A DNA stretch of 64,000 bases from Amycolatopsis lexingtonensis (GCF_014873755.1 NZ_JADBEG010000001.1:1614501-1678500), one strand, 5' to 3'; counted from the first letter of the stretch, positions 1-11,586 are shown. Notes: generated by a model not told the origin, from the sequence alone. Program-made: numbers and translations.

Positions 1-775
1 ATCAGCGAGCTGCGGCCGCTGGACGGCTACAGCACGGTGAAAGCCACCGCGCTCAACGAGGCCGGCGTCGCGGTCGGGGATTCGACCAACCACTTCACGA
101 CCGGGAGGGCCACCCGCTGGGACGCCTCGGGCGTGCCGGCCGAGCTGGAACAGCCGACCGGTTTCCCGGGCTACCCGTGGTCCACGCCGGTCGCGGTCAA
201 CGAGAGCGGCATGGTCGCCGGGACCGCCTACGGTGCGCCCGGCCCGGACGCCGTGGTGCGCTGGGACAGCCTGGGCAAGGTCACGGTCCTCGGCCTCGGC
301 CGGGCCCGGGCGATGAACGACGCGGGCGCGGTGATCAGCGAGACGACGTACTGGGACCCTGCGGGCACCATCGTCGAGCTGACCGACGGCGGTTCGCTGC
401 ACGACATCGACAACGCCGGCACCGTGGTCGGCAGCATCGGCGGCCACGCGGCGAAGTGGGACCCGTCGGGCCGGTCCACGGTGCTCGACACCACCTGGGA
501 AGCGAGCGAGGCGCTGGCCATCGCCGCCGACGGGTCGATCGTCGGCGAGGTGCGCGACAAGGACTTCACCACGCGGATCGCGCGCTGGGACCCGGCGGGC
601 ACGCTCACCGTGCTCCCGGACGGCGGACAGTTCACGGCCGTGAGCCCGTCGGGTGCCGTGCTCGGGCAGCTCGGCACGGGGACGCCGGTGGTCTGGGACC
701 GGGCCGGCCGGGTACTGCCGCTGCCGGTGCCCGAGGGCGGGATCTGCCTTGCGAAGGGGCTGAACGACTGGGAGG

Positions 776-3245
<2,470 letters not shown>

Positions 3246-3257
3246 TCCGCGCGTTCC

Positions 3258-3293
3258 CGAAGGCGGCACTTTCACGTGAAAGTGCCGCCTTCG
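3258..3293. terminator. Perfect 36-bp palindrome, bidirectional terminator
   Basis: Two 18-base arms with no loop beyond the central CACGTG form a perfect inverted repeat starting CGAAGGCGGCACTTTCAC. It sits 12 bp after the argG stop and 6 bp before the stop of the convergent reductase gene, so it most likely terminates both. There is no U-tract, as is usual in actinomycetes. Confidence 0.7.
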
Positions 3294-3299
3294 GCGCGT

Positions 3300-4307
3300 T
3301 CAGGGGACGAGCACGACCTTGCCGGTGACCGTGCCGGATTCGGCCAGTGCCAACGCTTTCGCGGCTTCGGTCAGGGGGATGCGCGCGGCCACCTGCGCCT
3401 TGAGCTGTCCCTTCGCCGCCAGTGCGAAGACGGCGGTGAGGTCTTCGGCGAGCCGCGCGCGGAACCGGGCGAGGTTCCGCTTGCCGCCCCAGACGTTGTA
3501 GAAGTGCGCCCGGCGCCGGTTCGGCACGGCGTTCCACCACAGCAGCCGCGCGACCAGCTTCAGCACGGCGGGCTTCGGGTTGCCGCCGGTGTTCACCGTG
3601 GACGCGCTGCCGTAGGCGAGCAGGGCGCCGCCCGGGGCGAGCAGACGGAAGGAGTCGACGATGCCGGGGCCGCCGACGTGGTCGAAGACGGCGTCGACCC
3701 CGCCGGGCGCCAGCTCGCGGACCCGGGCCGGGACGTCGCCGCGGTAGTCGAGCGCGGTGGCGCCGAGCGCGGCCACGACGTCGAGGTTGCGGGCCGAGGC
3801 GGTGCCGATCACGGTGATGCCGGCCGCGCGGGCGAGCTGCACGAGCGTGGTGCCGACGCCGCCGCTCGCGCCGTGGACCAGGATCGTGCCGCCGGTCTTC
3901 ACCTTCGCCCACCGGTGCAGCATCTGGTAGGCCGTGATGCCGTTGACCACGAACGTCTCCGCTTCGGCGGCGTCCAGGCCGTCGGGCACCGCCACCAGGT
4001 CGGCGGCGGGGACGGCGAGGTGGCTGCGCCACCCGCCGATCTTGGTCATGGCGGCGACGCGGCGGCCGACGAGTGCCGGGTCTTCGGCTTCGAGCACCGT
4101 GCCGACGACGTCGTAGCCGGGTACGAACGGGAACGGCGGCTGGTCGTAGTACTTGCCGCGCCGCATCTGCTGTTCGGCGAACGAAATCCCGCTCGCCTCG
4201 ACGCGGATCAGCGCTTCGCCGGCGGCGAGCGTCGGCAGCTCGCGGTGCTCGACGCGGAGGCCGTCCGGCTCGACGAGGCCGGGGAGGACGATTTCGGTGA
4301 CGGTCAT
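3300..4307 (-). CDS. Zinc-less medium-chain dehydrogenase/reductase (quinone reductase-like)
   Basis: A 335-residue MDR-superfamily oxidoreductase. It has an N-terminal GroES-like domain with FVPGYDVVG and a Rossmann domain with the nucleotide motif VHGASGGVGTTLVQLA. The cysteine/histidine zinc ligands of true alcohol dehydrogenases are absent, which favours an NADPH:quinone reductase-like role. The start at 4307 is preceded by GGAAGGAAGC, a strong ribosome site; frames extending to 4340 would run into the operator. The gene follows a TetR regulator, and a TetR-type dyad (4325-4346) lies directly upstream, so it is probably induced when TetR binds a small, possibly toxic ligand. The substrate is unknown. 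Confidence 0.85.
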   Translation of the reverse strand: MTVTEIVLPGLVEPDGLRVEHRELPTLAAGEALIRVEASGISFAEQQMRRGKYYDQPPFPFVPGYDVVGTVLEAEDPALVGRRVAAMTKIGGWRSHLAVPAADLVAVPDGLDAAEAETFVVNGITAYQMLHRWAKVKTGGTILVHGASGGVGTTLVQLARAAGITVIGTASARNLDVVAALGATALDYRGDVPARVRELAPGGVDAVFDHVGGPGIVDSFRLLAPGGALLAYGSASTVNTGGNPKPAVLKLVARLLWWNAVPNRRRAHFYNVWGGKRNLARFRARLAEDLTAVFALAAKGQLKAQVAARIPLTEAAKALALAESGTVTGKVVLVP

Positions 4308-4324
4308 GATGCTTCCTTCCGAGT

Positions 4325-4346
4325 GTGAGTGACTGGTCAATCACTC
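4325..4346. promoter_or_regulatory. TetR operator upstream of the reductase gene
   Basis: An imperfect dyad starting GTGAGTGACTG and ending ATCACTC. Its left half is identical to the left half of the site at 4948-4969, which abuts the regulator's own start codon. Two matching dyads flanking one tetR gene and its neighbour strongly suggest a shared operator. Confidence 0.65.
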
Positions 4347-4377
4347 GATGGGCGTGAAAAGGACGTGCTGGTCAGGG

Positions 4378-4947
4378 TCAGTTTTTGCCGGGGTGCCGGA
4401 TGCCGGCGGAGAGGACCGCGGCCCACTCGCCGGCGTGCTCGTCGAGGTCGAGGGTGGCGATCAGGTGGCAGAGCTGGCCGTAGGCGATGAACCGCTGCAC
4501 CTGCTCGCCCTCGGCGCCGGAGCGCGTGCGGGCGAACTCGGTCACCTTCGCCAGTCCGCGCCGCACGGCGTCGGCGATCTCCGGCGTGTCGGCGGCCGAC
4601 TGGGCGTGCACCTGCAGCATGAGCAGGTTCCGGTCGGCGATCAGTTCGGCGTAGGCGCCGCCCATTTCGTAGAGGATCTTGTCGGGGTCTTCGTCGTCGG
4701 CGCGGGCGGCCCCGTTGGAGAGGGCGTGCGTGACGAGCTCGTAGCACCGGTCGAGCGCGGCGACGAAGAGGGAAACCTTGCCGGGGAACAACTTGAAGAC
4801 GTAGGCGGGGGAGATGTCGGCCCGTTCGGCCACCGCGCTGATCGGCGTCCCGTGGTACCCGCCCCGCGCGAACTCCGCGATGGCGGCGTCGACGACGACG
4901 TCCCGCCGGGCGTCGGAGGTGGAGAGGGTGGCACCGCGTTTCGTCAT
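4378..4947 (-). CDS. TetR/AcrR family transcriptional repressor
   Basis: A 189-residue regulator with an N-terminal helix-turn-helix (residues about 15-60: DAAIAEFARGGYHGTPISAV, then AYVFKLFPGKVSLFVAALDR). An all-helical ligand domain follows, of the type often annotated as the TetR C-terminal domain of quinone or MDR regulators. The start at 4947 directly abuts an operator dyad, and a minus-strand -10 element TACAGT (4960-4955) ends seven bases before the ATG, so the mRNA is probably leaderless. It lies 70 bp upstream of the reductase gene in the same direction and is presumably both autoregulatory and its repressor. The ligand is unknown. Confidence 0.88.
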   Translation of the reverse strand: MTKRGATLSTSDARRDVVVDAAIAEFARGGYHGTPISAVAERADISPAYVFKLFPGKVSLFVAALDRCYELVTHALSNGAARADDEDPDKILYEMGGAYAELIADRNLLMLQVHAQSAADTPEIADAVRRGLAKVTEFARTRSGAEGEQVQRFIAYGQLCHLIATLDLDEHAGEWAAVLSAGIRHPGKN

Positions 4948-4969
4948 GTGAGTGACTGTACACTCACTC
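4948..4969. promoter_or_regulatory. TetR autoregulatory operator
   Basis: A dyad made of GTGAGTGACTG and TACACTCACTC, centred on TGTACA, adjoining the tetR ATG. It overlaps the putative -10 box, so binding would block transcription directly. It shares GTGAGTGACTG with the site at 4325-4346. Confidence 0.65.
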
Positions 4970-4987
4970 TGGTCGGGACGGCAAGCT

Positions 4988-6124
4988 TCAGTGCTCGGGG
5001 GCGCCGCCCATCATCCGGAGCATGCCGGCTCCGCCGGTGCGGAAGAAGCGGGTCGTCAGTGTCGCGGCGAGCAGCAAGAACGCGATGTTCAGCCACGTCG
5101 TGTAGTTCCACGACACGCCTTCGCGCAGCACTGTCGCCGAGCGCTCGGCCGGGATGAGGCCCGCGCCGCCGAAGAGCAGCTCGACCACGTACCCCGCGCC
5201 GACCATCGCCGCGTAGAACGTGCCGAGCAGCACCAGTGTCATCCGTGCGCCGTAGTACTTCCGGTAGATGTTCAGGATCGGGAGGATCAGCAGGTCGGCG
5301 AAGATGAAGGAGACCACGCCGCCGAAGCTGATGCCGCCGTTCCACAGCACCGCGGCCAGCGGCACGTTGCCGATCGAGCAGACGAACGCGAGGATCGCGA
5401 CGACCGGGCCGATGAGCGGCCCCCAGATCGCCGAAGCGACGGGGTGGTCGGTGAAGAACAGCGCCCGCCACCACGATTCCGGCACCCACGCGCCGACCGC
5501 GCCGGCGATCAGCAGCCCGATCACCAGGTCGCGCAGGATCGCCGCCCACTCCATGACGAACACGTGCGCCACGGCGGTGAAGCCGTCCCCGGAGAACAGC
5601 CGCTGTCGGAAGGTGCCGGTGCCCTGGACGGACATGTCCATCGCCGCGTGGCCCTCCATCGACCCGGCGATGCCCTTTTCCGCCTGCTCGCGGGCCTTCT
5701 CCAGCAGCTGCCGGCGGACGAACAGGCGGAACAGCACCGCCAGCAGCACGATCATGATCGGCCCGCCGACGAACTCGGCGGCGGTGAACTGCCAGCCCAT
5801 CAGCAGGGCCAGGATGATCCCCAGCTCGACGACGAGGTTCGTCGACCCGATCTCGAACGCCATCGCGGCGGTGAAGTGCGCGCCCCGGCGGAACAGCGAC
5901 CGCGCCAGCGCGACGGCGGCGTAGGAACAGGACGACGACGCCGCGCCGAGCAGCGACGCCACCGCGAGCGTGCGCGGCCGGTCGTCACCCAGCAGCCGCA
6001 CGATCGTCGACTTCCGGACCACCGACTGGACGACAGCGCTCAGCAGGAACCCGAGGATCAGCGCCCACAGGATCTCCCAGGTCATCGACCCGGCCATGGC
6101 CAGTGCCTCGCCGATCTCCGCCAC
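4988..6124 (-). CDS. ArsP/DUF318-type permease
   Basis: An integral membrane protein of about 378 residues with eight or more predicted membrane segments in two halves. Each half has a short cysteine motif of this family (ASSSCSYAAVALARSL and VCSIGNVPLAAVLWNG), separated by a charged loop (RRQLLEKAREQAEKG). The family includes ArsP, which exports trivalent organoarsenicals, and permeases of unknown substrate. I prefer the GTG at 6124 because GGGAGG lies eight bases upstream; the GTG at 6133 almost touches that site. The gene is co-directional with the tetR-reductase pair 40 bp downstream, but tetR has its own promoter, so a functional link is uncertain. No ars genes are nearby. Confidence 0.8.
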   Translation of the reverse strand: MAEIGEALAMAGSMTWEILWALILGFLLSAVVQSVVRKSTIVRLLGDDRPRTLAVASLLGAASSSCSYAAVALARSLFRRGAHFTAAMAFEIGSTNLVVELGIILALLMGWQFTAAEFVGGPIMIVLLAVLFRLFVRRQLLEKAREQAEKGIAGSMEGHAAMDMSVQGTGTFRQRLFSGDGFTAVAHVFVMEWAAILRDLVIGLLIAGAVGAWVPESWWRALFFTDHPVASAIWGPLIGPVVAILAFVCSIGNVPLAAVLWNGGISFGGVVSFIFADLLILPILNIYRKYYGARMTLVLLGTFYAAMVGAGYVVELLFGGAGLIPAERSATVLREGVSWNYTTWLNIAFLLLAATLTTRFFRTGGAGMLRMMGGAPEH

Positions 6125-6229
6125 GTCCGCCACCTCCCTCGCGAAAAGGTACCCCCGGGATCGCGACGGGGAAACGCGAACGCCCGCCGTGTCCTTTGTG
6201 GACGCGGCGGGCGGTTCGGTGAAAAGGGC

Positions 6230-6931
6230 TCAGACGCCCGCGGTGGAGGAGATCCAGTCGCGGTACTTCGTGATGTTGATGTACGCGGTGTACGACTGCC
6301 GGTCGCTGGTCGAAGCCACGCCGACCTGCTTGCCGTTCGCGTACATCGGGCCGCCGGAGTCGCCGCCCGCCGTGATGCCGTCGCCGCGGTTCGCGCAGAC
6401 CGAGACGCCCGCCGCGCCGTCCGGGCAGTCGATCGACGTCACGCTGACCTTCGCCACCTTGAGCAGCTGGGACTGGCACTCGATCTCGGGCTTGTCGGTG
6501 CAGGTCGCGCCCCAGCCGTAGACCTCGGCCTGATCGCCCACCTTGACGTCGCCTTCGCTGCCCAGCGGCGCGTACTCCGTCTGCACCTGCTGGTCGATCT
6601 GCACCAGCGCGATGTCCGCGTCGGGTGCCTCGTGCACCGAAGTCGCGTTGACCGTGGTGCCCTTCGTCTGGTCGAGGTCGCCGACGTGGAAGCTGATCGC
6701 CTGGCCGTTCGCGCCCTGCGTGCAGTGGCGGGCGGTGAGGATCCAGTCCGGCGCGATGATCGTCGCCGAGCAGATCTCCTGGCCGCCGGCGAACATCCGG
6801 GCCGCGGAGTGGAGCGAGTCGGCGTTGCTGCCGTCGATGATGGCCGGCTGCGCGGCCAGGGCGGGCGCCGCGGCGACGAACGCCGAAAGGAAAACACCGG
6901 AGACGACTACGCCGGTTCGCGCGATACGCAC
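6230..6931 (-). CDS. Secreted trypsin-like serine protease (S1)
   Basis: An extracellular serine protease of 233 residues. A signal peptide (about residues 1-27, ending APALAA) is followed by a mature domain. The catalytic triad is visible: His69 in ILTARHC, Asp106 in DADIAL and Ser192 in GGDSGGPM. Cys54 and Cys70 should form the histidine-loop disulfide, with further cysteine pairs later. The mature protein begins almost at once, so any propeptide is very short. The GTG at 6931 is chosen because GGAGGTT lies ten bases upstream; longer frames to 7093 lack a signal peptide at their start. It is divergent from the SARP regulator across about 235 bp. Confidence 0.92.
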   Translation of the reverse strand: MRIARTGVVVSGVFLSAFVAAAPALAAQPAIIDGSNADSLHSAARMFAGGQEICSATIIAPDWILTARHCTQGANGQAISFHVGDLDQTKGTTVNATSVHEAPDADIALVQIDQQVQTEYAPLGSEGDVKVGDQAEVYGWGATCTDKPEIECQSQLLKVAKVSVTSIDCPDGAAGVSVCANRGDGITAGGDSGGPMYANGKQVGVASTSDRQSYTAYINITKYRDWISSTAGV

Positions 6932-7167
6932 TTTAGGATCAACCTCCAGCCGCGGACCGGGGCCTCGCGGTGACGGGGTGGTCAAGGACACACCTACCGT
7001 CACCGCTGTGGGTGATTCTCCGAAACCCGCCGATAGTCGGTTGATCAAGGACGCGACTTTCGTCGTGCGCCGTCCGGCCCAGCGTGCTGCCAACCGAGTG
7101 ACAACGACGCCGGCGATGTCAGCGAATCGCTCACGGGCGCGACGACGTCTCGTTAAAGTCCCGCTCG

Positions 7168-9918
7168 ATGGGGCCAGAAGTGCGGTTTCACCTGCTCGGA
7201 CCGCTGACCGTGACGGTCGGCGGCCGGCCGCTGCCGCTCGGCGGGGCGAAGCAGCGGGTACTGCTGGCGCACCTGCTGCTCAACGCCAACCGGACGGTCA
7301 CGCCCGGCCAGCTCGTCGAGATCATCTGGCCGCGGGAACCACCGACGTCGGCCACCGCCAACCTGCAGACCTACGTCTGGCGCCTGCGCCGCCTGCTGCC
7401 GGACACGCTCCTGCGCACCCACGGGCCGGGGTACTCGCTCGCCGTCGATCCCGACGCCGTCGACGCGCACCGGTTCACCCGGCTCGTCGGCGACGCGAAG
7501 CGCGCGGACCGCCCCGAAGCCGCGCTGGCACTGCTGGCCGAAGCCGAAGCGCTGTGGCTCGGCGATCCCCTCGAGGACCTGCCCACCGCGCCCGCGTGGG
7601 ACGCCGAACTCGGCCGGCTCGTCGAGAACCGGCTGGCCGCGGTCGAGGAACGGCTGGCGTTGCAGGTGTCGCTGGGCCGGCACGACCCGGCGATCGCGGA
7701 GCTCACCGTGCTGCTCGCCGAGCACCCGTACCGGGAACGCCTGTGGCAGCAGTACTTGCTCGCGCTCACCGGCGCGGGCCGCCGGGCCGAAGCGCTGCGC
7801 GCGTACTCGACCGCGCGGGAGCGCCTGGTCACCGAACTCGGCGTCGAACCGGGGCCGGAACTGCGGGCGCTGCAGGCCGCGATCCTGTCCGGCGAGCCGC
7901 TTCAGGCGCCTTCGCCGGAGCCCCGGCCGGTGCGGCAGCTCCCGGCGGACCTGCCGGACTTCACCGGCCGCGAAGACTACGTCCGGGAGCTGGAAACCGC
8001 CGTCGGCCCGGCGCCGGTGGTGCTGACCGGCGCACCGGGCACCGGCAAGACGGCGCTCGCCATGCACGTCGCCCACCGCCTCGCCGAGCGGTACCCGGAC
8101 GGCCAGCTGTACGTCGACCTGGCCGGCACCGGCACCCCGCGCGAGCCGGCCGAAGTGCTCGCCGACTTCCTGCACGCGCTGGGCGTCACCGGGAACGCCG
8201 TGCCGGCCGGGCTCGGCCAGCGGGCGGCGCTGTTCCGCTCGCGGCTGGCGGGCCGTCGGATGCTGCTCGTGCTCGACGACGCCGCCACGGCCGCGCAGGT
8301 CCGGCCGCTGCTGCCCGCCGACGCCGGGTGCGCCGTGCTGGTGACGACGCGCGGGCGGCTGCCGGAGCTGGAAGGCGCGAAGCACGTCGAGCTCGGCGTG
8401 TTCGGCGAACGCGAGGCCTCGGCGCTGCTCGCCGGCGTCGCGGGCGCGGACCGGGTCGTCGGCGAACCGGCCGAAGCGGCGGCGATCGTGCGCTGCTGCG
8501 GCTACCTGCCGCTGGCGATCCGGATCGCCGGCGCGCGGCTGGCCGGGCGGCAGGCGTGGAGCCTGCGGACGCTGCACGACCGGCTCGCCGACGAGTCGAG
8601 CCGGCTGAGCGAGCTGCGCGTCGGCGACCTCGGCGTCCGGCCGAGCTTCGAGCTGAGCCTGCGGCAGCTGCCCGCGCGGGCGCGGACCGCGTTCTGCCGC
8701 TCGGCGGTGCTGGGCGCGCAGGACTTCCCGAGCTGGGTGGTCGACGCGGTGCTCGGCCGCGACGACACGCACGAGGTGCTCGACGTGCTCGTCGACGCCA
8801 ACCTGGTTTCGCTCGCGGGCCGGGACGCCGGCGGGCAGCCGCGCTACCGGCTGCACGACCTGCTTCGGTGCTACGCGGCGGAATTGCTGGCGGAGGAACC
8901 GGTTGCGACGCAGCGGGAAACGCTTTCCCGCGTGCTGTCGGTGCTGCTGGCGCTGGCGAAGACGGCCGCCGCGGGCCTGCCCCCGGCGTTCGGCGCGATG
9001 ACGGGCCCCGCGCTGCCCGCCGCGAGCCCGAAACTGCCCGCCGCCCCGCTGGAGTGGTTCACGGCCGAACGCAAGCTCCTCGCCGGCGCGGTCCAGCTCG
9101 CGGCGGACGCGGGTCTCGACGAACTGGCCTGGCAGCTGACGGCGGCGGCGGTCCCGTTCTACGACCTGCGCGGCGCGTACGACGAGTGGCGCCGCAGCCA
9201 CCTGACCGCGCTGGCGGCCGTCGAGGCGGCGGGGAACCGGGCGGGCGCCGCGGTGCTGCACCGCGGCCTCGGCCAGGTCCGGCTGTACCACGACGAATAC
9301 GAGGCGGCGGTCGGGGACATGGACCGCTCGGCGGCGCTGTTCCGTTCGCTGGGCGACGTCCGTGGCGAAGCGCTGGCGGTGGCGGGCCTCGGCACGGTCG
9401 CGCGGGTCCGGGACCAGCCCCGCGAGGCCCTCGGCCACTACCGGCGGGCTCTGACCGGTCTCGAGCGCGCGGGTGACCGCACCGGCGTTGCCCAGATGCG
9501 CAACGCGATCGGCTCGACGTACGCGCTGCTGGGCGAGTTCACCGAGGCGGAGACGTGGCTGCGGCGGGCCCGTGACCTGGCGCGGGAGATCGAGGACCCG
9601 CACCGGGAGGCGAAGGTGCTGACGGAGCTGGGCACCCTGCACCGCGACGCCGGGAGGTTGCCGGATTCGCTGGCGTGCTTGCGGTTGGCGCTGAGCATCC
9701 TGGAGGACCTCGACGACGAGCGGTGCAGCGCTTACGCGTTGCTCGGCATCGGGCAGACGCTGTTGAAGGCGGGGGAGCCGGTGCAGGCCCGCGGGGTGTG
9801 CGACCGGGCGCTGCGCGTGTTCCGGGAAACCGGGAACCGGCAAGGGGAAACGACCGGGCTGGCGCTGCTGGAGCAGGCCCAGCGGCGGCGCAGCCCGTCG
9901 GCGGCGACCCGGGCTTGA
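7168..9918 (+). CDS. SARP/AfsR-type regulator with NB-ARC and TPR domains
   Basis: A 916-residue transcription factor. Residues 1-95 form an OmpR-like winged helix (FHLLGPLTVTVGGRPLPLGG; SATANLQTYVWRLRRLLP). The bacterial transcriptional activation domain spans about 98-245. An NB-ARC ATPase with P-loop GAPGTGKTALA near residue 288 and a Walker B-like LLVLDDAA follow, then a winged-helix stretch and about six C-terminal TPR units (650-890). This is the AfsR architecture, usually controlling secondary metabolism or secretion. The ATG at 7168 has no ribosome site; TAAAGT (7154-7159) lies eight bases before it, so translation is probably leaderless. No biosynthetic gene cluster adjoins it, so its targets are unknown. 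Its last 93 bases are partly duplicated downstream. Confidence 0.93.
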   Translation: MGPEVRFHLLGPLTVTVGGRPLPLGGAKQRVLLAHLLLNANRTVTPGQLVEIIWPREPPTSATANLQTYVWRLRRLLPDTLLRTHGPGYSLAVDPDAVDAHRFTRLVGDAKRADRPEAALALLAEAEALWLGDPLEDLPTAPAWDAELGRLVENRLAAVEERLALQVSLGRHDPAIAELTVLLAEHPYRERLWQQYLLALTGAGRRAEALRAYSTARERLVTELGVEPGPELRALQAAILSGEPLQAPSPEPRPVRQLPADLPDFTGREDYVRELETAVGPAPVVLTGAPGTGKTALAMHVAHRLAERYPDGQLYVDLAGTGTPREPAEVLADFLHALGVTGNAVPAGLGQRAALFRSRLAGRRMLLVLDDAATAAQVRPLLPADAGCAVLVTTRGRLPELEGAKHVELGVFGEREASALLAGVAGADRVVGEPAEAAAIVRCCGYLPLAIRIAGARLAGRQAWSLRTLHDRLADESSRLSELRVGDLGVRPSFELSLRQLPARARTAFCRSAVLGAQDFPSWVVDAVLGRDDTHEVLDVLVDANLVSLAGRDAGGQPRYRLHDLLRCYAAELLAEEPVATQRETLSRVLSVLLALAKTAAAGLPPAFGAMTGPALPAASPKLPAAPLEWFTAERKLLAGAVQLAADAGLDELAWQLTAAAVPFYDLRGAYDEWRRSHLTALAAVEAAGNRAGAAVLHRGLGQVRLYHDEYEAAVGDMDRSAALFRSLGDVRGEALAVAGLGTVARVRDQPREALGHYRRALTGLERAGDRTGVAQMRNAIGSTYALLGEFTEAETWLRRARDLAREIEDPHREAKVLTELGTLHRDAGRLPDSLACLRLALSILEDLDDERCSAYALLGIGQTLLKAGEPVQARGVCDRALRVFRETGNRQGETTGLALLEQAQRRRSPSAATRA
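9826..9918 (+). repeat. 3' end of SARP gene, copy 1 of a duplicated segment
   Basis: This stretch, beginning GAAACCGGGAACCGGCAAGG and ending in the TGA stop, recurs at 10098-10181. It encodes the end of the last TPR region. Confidence 0.85.
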
Positions 9919-10259
9919 CCGCGGTGCGGGCAGGCCGGAATCGCACGAGCGGGCGCGCATCGCGGGCTGCTGCGGCCGCTGGTCCAGGCCCAGGTGGGAT
10001 CGGGCGAGCGGTGCGGAGGTTGACGCGGTCGGCGGTGGGCCTCGCGCCCGGGCCGAATCGGCGCGGCGGCCCAGCCGCTCGCGCCTCGGCGTGCCGCGAA
10101 ACCGGGAACCGGCAAGGGGAAACGACGGGGCTGGAGCAGGCCCAGCGGCGGCGCAGCCCGTCGGCGGCGACCCGGGCTTGAGCACCCGCGCGGCGGCCGC
10201 CGACGTCCTTCGATCCCCGCGCCGGGCGCAACCCCCAGCCACGCCCGGCGCGACCCCGA
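9919..10259. other. Gene-free 341-bp stretch between convergent genes
   Basis: It lies between the stops of the SARP gene and the secreted NlpC/CHAP-like gene. Its only clear content is the second copy of the SARP 3' end (10098-10181). The remainder is GC-rich, and I see no credible gene and no strong hairpin. Confidence 0.6.
10098..10181 (+). repeat. Duplicated SARP 3' end, copy 2 (with 9-bp deletion)
   Basis: Nearly identical to 9826-9918, including the in-phase TGA, but lacking nine bases (CGCTGCTGG) and one further base change. It has no start or body of its own, so it is a relic of a partial duplication about 272 bp from the original. Confidence 0.85.
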
Positions 10260-10766
10260 TCAGTTGCTGTTGCCCGGCTTCCAGCCCAGGTAGTTCGCGA
10301 AGTACCCCTGGCGGGCGTGGCCGATCGCGCCGTTGACGCTCGTCGCCCAGACGCCGCCGGTGCCGTCGGCGATGCCGACGTGGCCGTAGGCCGAGATGTT
10401 CCAGAACACGAACGCGCCGCGGGGCGGGGTGCCCGTCGTGTGGCGGGCGCCGTCCGAGGAACGCCAGTGCTCGATCGCGCTCGCGTGGTGCGTCGTGCGG
10501 TTCCAGGCCAGGCGCACCGCCCGCTCGCAGTAGCCCTGGTAGGCGGTGCTGCCGTTGCGGCTGGAGAACCAGGAGATCGCCTGGTTGGCCGTCCGCGCCG
10601 CGACGAGGTCGGCGGCCGAATCGGTGAGGACGGCGCCCGGCTCGGCGATGTCCGCGGCGGTGACCTCCGAGTACACCTCCGACGGCGCGGTGGCGGCCGA
10701 AGCGACGGTGGCGCCGCCGAACAGCAGGGCGGCCGACAGCGCAGCGGCCTGGCAGATGGTTCGCAT
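10260..10766 (-). CDS. Secreted NlpC/P60- or CHAP-like protein
   Basis: A 168-residue exported protein with a Sec signal peptide (residues 1-24, ending VASA). The mature part has a cysteine in AYQGYCERAVRLAW (Cys80) and a histidine in SAYGHVGIADG (His129), with PRGAFVFWNI between. That Cys...His arrangement, with the proline-glycine turn before a hydrophobic strand, is typical of the papain-like NlpC/P60 and CHAP folds used in peptidoglycan hydrolases. A cell-wall role is therefore likely but the family is assigned from motifs only. It has no binding domain such as LysM or SH3. It converges on the SARP gene. Confidence 0.7.
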   Translation of the reverse strand: MRTICQAAALSAALLFGGATVASAATAPSEVYSEVTAADIAEPGAVLTDSAADLVAARTANQAISWFSSRNGSTAYQGYCERAVRLAWNRTTHHASAIEHWRSSDGARHTTGTPPRGAFVFWNISAYGHVGIADGTGGVWATSVNGAIGHARQGYFANYLGWKPGNSN

Positions 10767-10989
10767 GGGTGTGTCTCCCTCAGTGGGCCGGGTGCCCCGG
10801 CGTTGGGAGAACCCTGCGGGCTGGCGCTACACGGCCACTACACCGCCGCTCTCGCCGGACGGTGACAAAAACCGGGTCCGCCCGGCCAAACACGCGTGAC
10901 AAATTCCCAAGCAACGGAAAAGGAGAATAGCCGGTTGGACAGTTTCCACCTACGATCCGAAAGTCCGTTCGACGATGAAAGGATCCGAT

Positions 10990-11586
10990 ATGACGGAAAC
11001 CCCCGTTCGTAAAACCGGCCGCCGATTCCTCGGAATGGGAATGGCCGCGTTGCTGGCGGGCGCGGTCGCCGTGGCGGGTGCCGGGCCGGCCGCCGCGGCC
11101 GAGAAAACGCTCACCTACAAGGGCGGGTTCCCGCTGATCGGCGACCAGCAGGTCTCGGTGGTGGTCAAGGCCGACATCCCGGCGACCGCGACCGCGGGCA
11201 CGCCGGTTTCGGTGCCGTTCAGCCTCGACGTCGACGCCGGCCAGGCCGCCGGTGACGGCCTGCGGCTCGTCGGCGCCACCAAGGTCTCCGGCGCGATCAA
11301 GTCGAAGGTCAACGTCGCCATCGCCGGCCAGTCGGTGGCGATCCCGATCGAGCTGCCCATCCCCGAGACGCCCGTGCCCGCCGAAGGCTCCCTGAAGTTC
11401 ACCGCGCAGGGCCAGGTCGACTTCACCGTCCCGGCCGGCACCCCGGCCGGTGAGGCCACGAGCAGCGTCGACGCGGCGGCGACCACCCACGTCGTCACCG
11501 ACAGCAGCCTCGGCGAGTTCGACGTCGACCTGACGCTCGACCCGCCGGACCAGGACGCCACCCTGGGCACGACGACGGTCAGCTGA
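10990..11586 (+). CDS. Secreted DUF6801-like beta-sandwich protein
   Basis: An exported protein of about 198 residues with a signal peptide ending GPAAAA near residue 37. The mature part begins KTLTYKGGFPLIGDQQVSV, resembling the actinobacterial DUF6801 family, and is rich in beta-strand and acidic residues. It has no cysteine and no catalytic motif. The ATG at 10990 is preceded by AAAGGA at good spacing; an ATG at 10975 has no such site. The family is found in secreted proteins of unknown function, possibly structural or adhesive. The long run-up from 10767 carries no other gene. Confidence 0.7.
   Translation: MTETPVRKTGRRFLGMGMAALLAGAVAVAGAGPAAAAEKTLTYKGGFPLIGDQQVSVVVKADIPATATAGTPVSVPFSLDVDAGQAAGDGLRLVGATKVSGAIKSKVNVAIAGQSVAIPIELPIPETPVPAEGSLKFTAQGQVDFTVPAGTPAGEATSSVDAAATTHVVTDSSLGEFDVDLTLDPPDQDATLGTTTVS

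Noticed and set aside
7153..10242. A long open minus-strand frame across the SARP gene
   Set aside because: Low-complexity Arg/Gln/Ala-rich translation with no domains; it mirrors the plus-strand gene with clear SARP, NB-ARC and TPR features.
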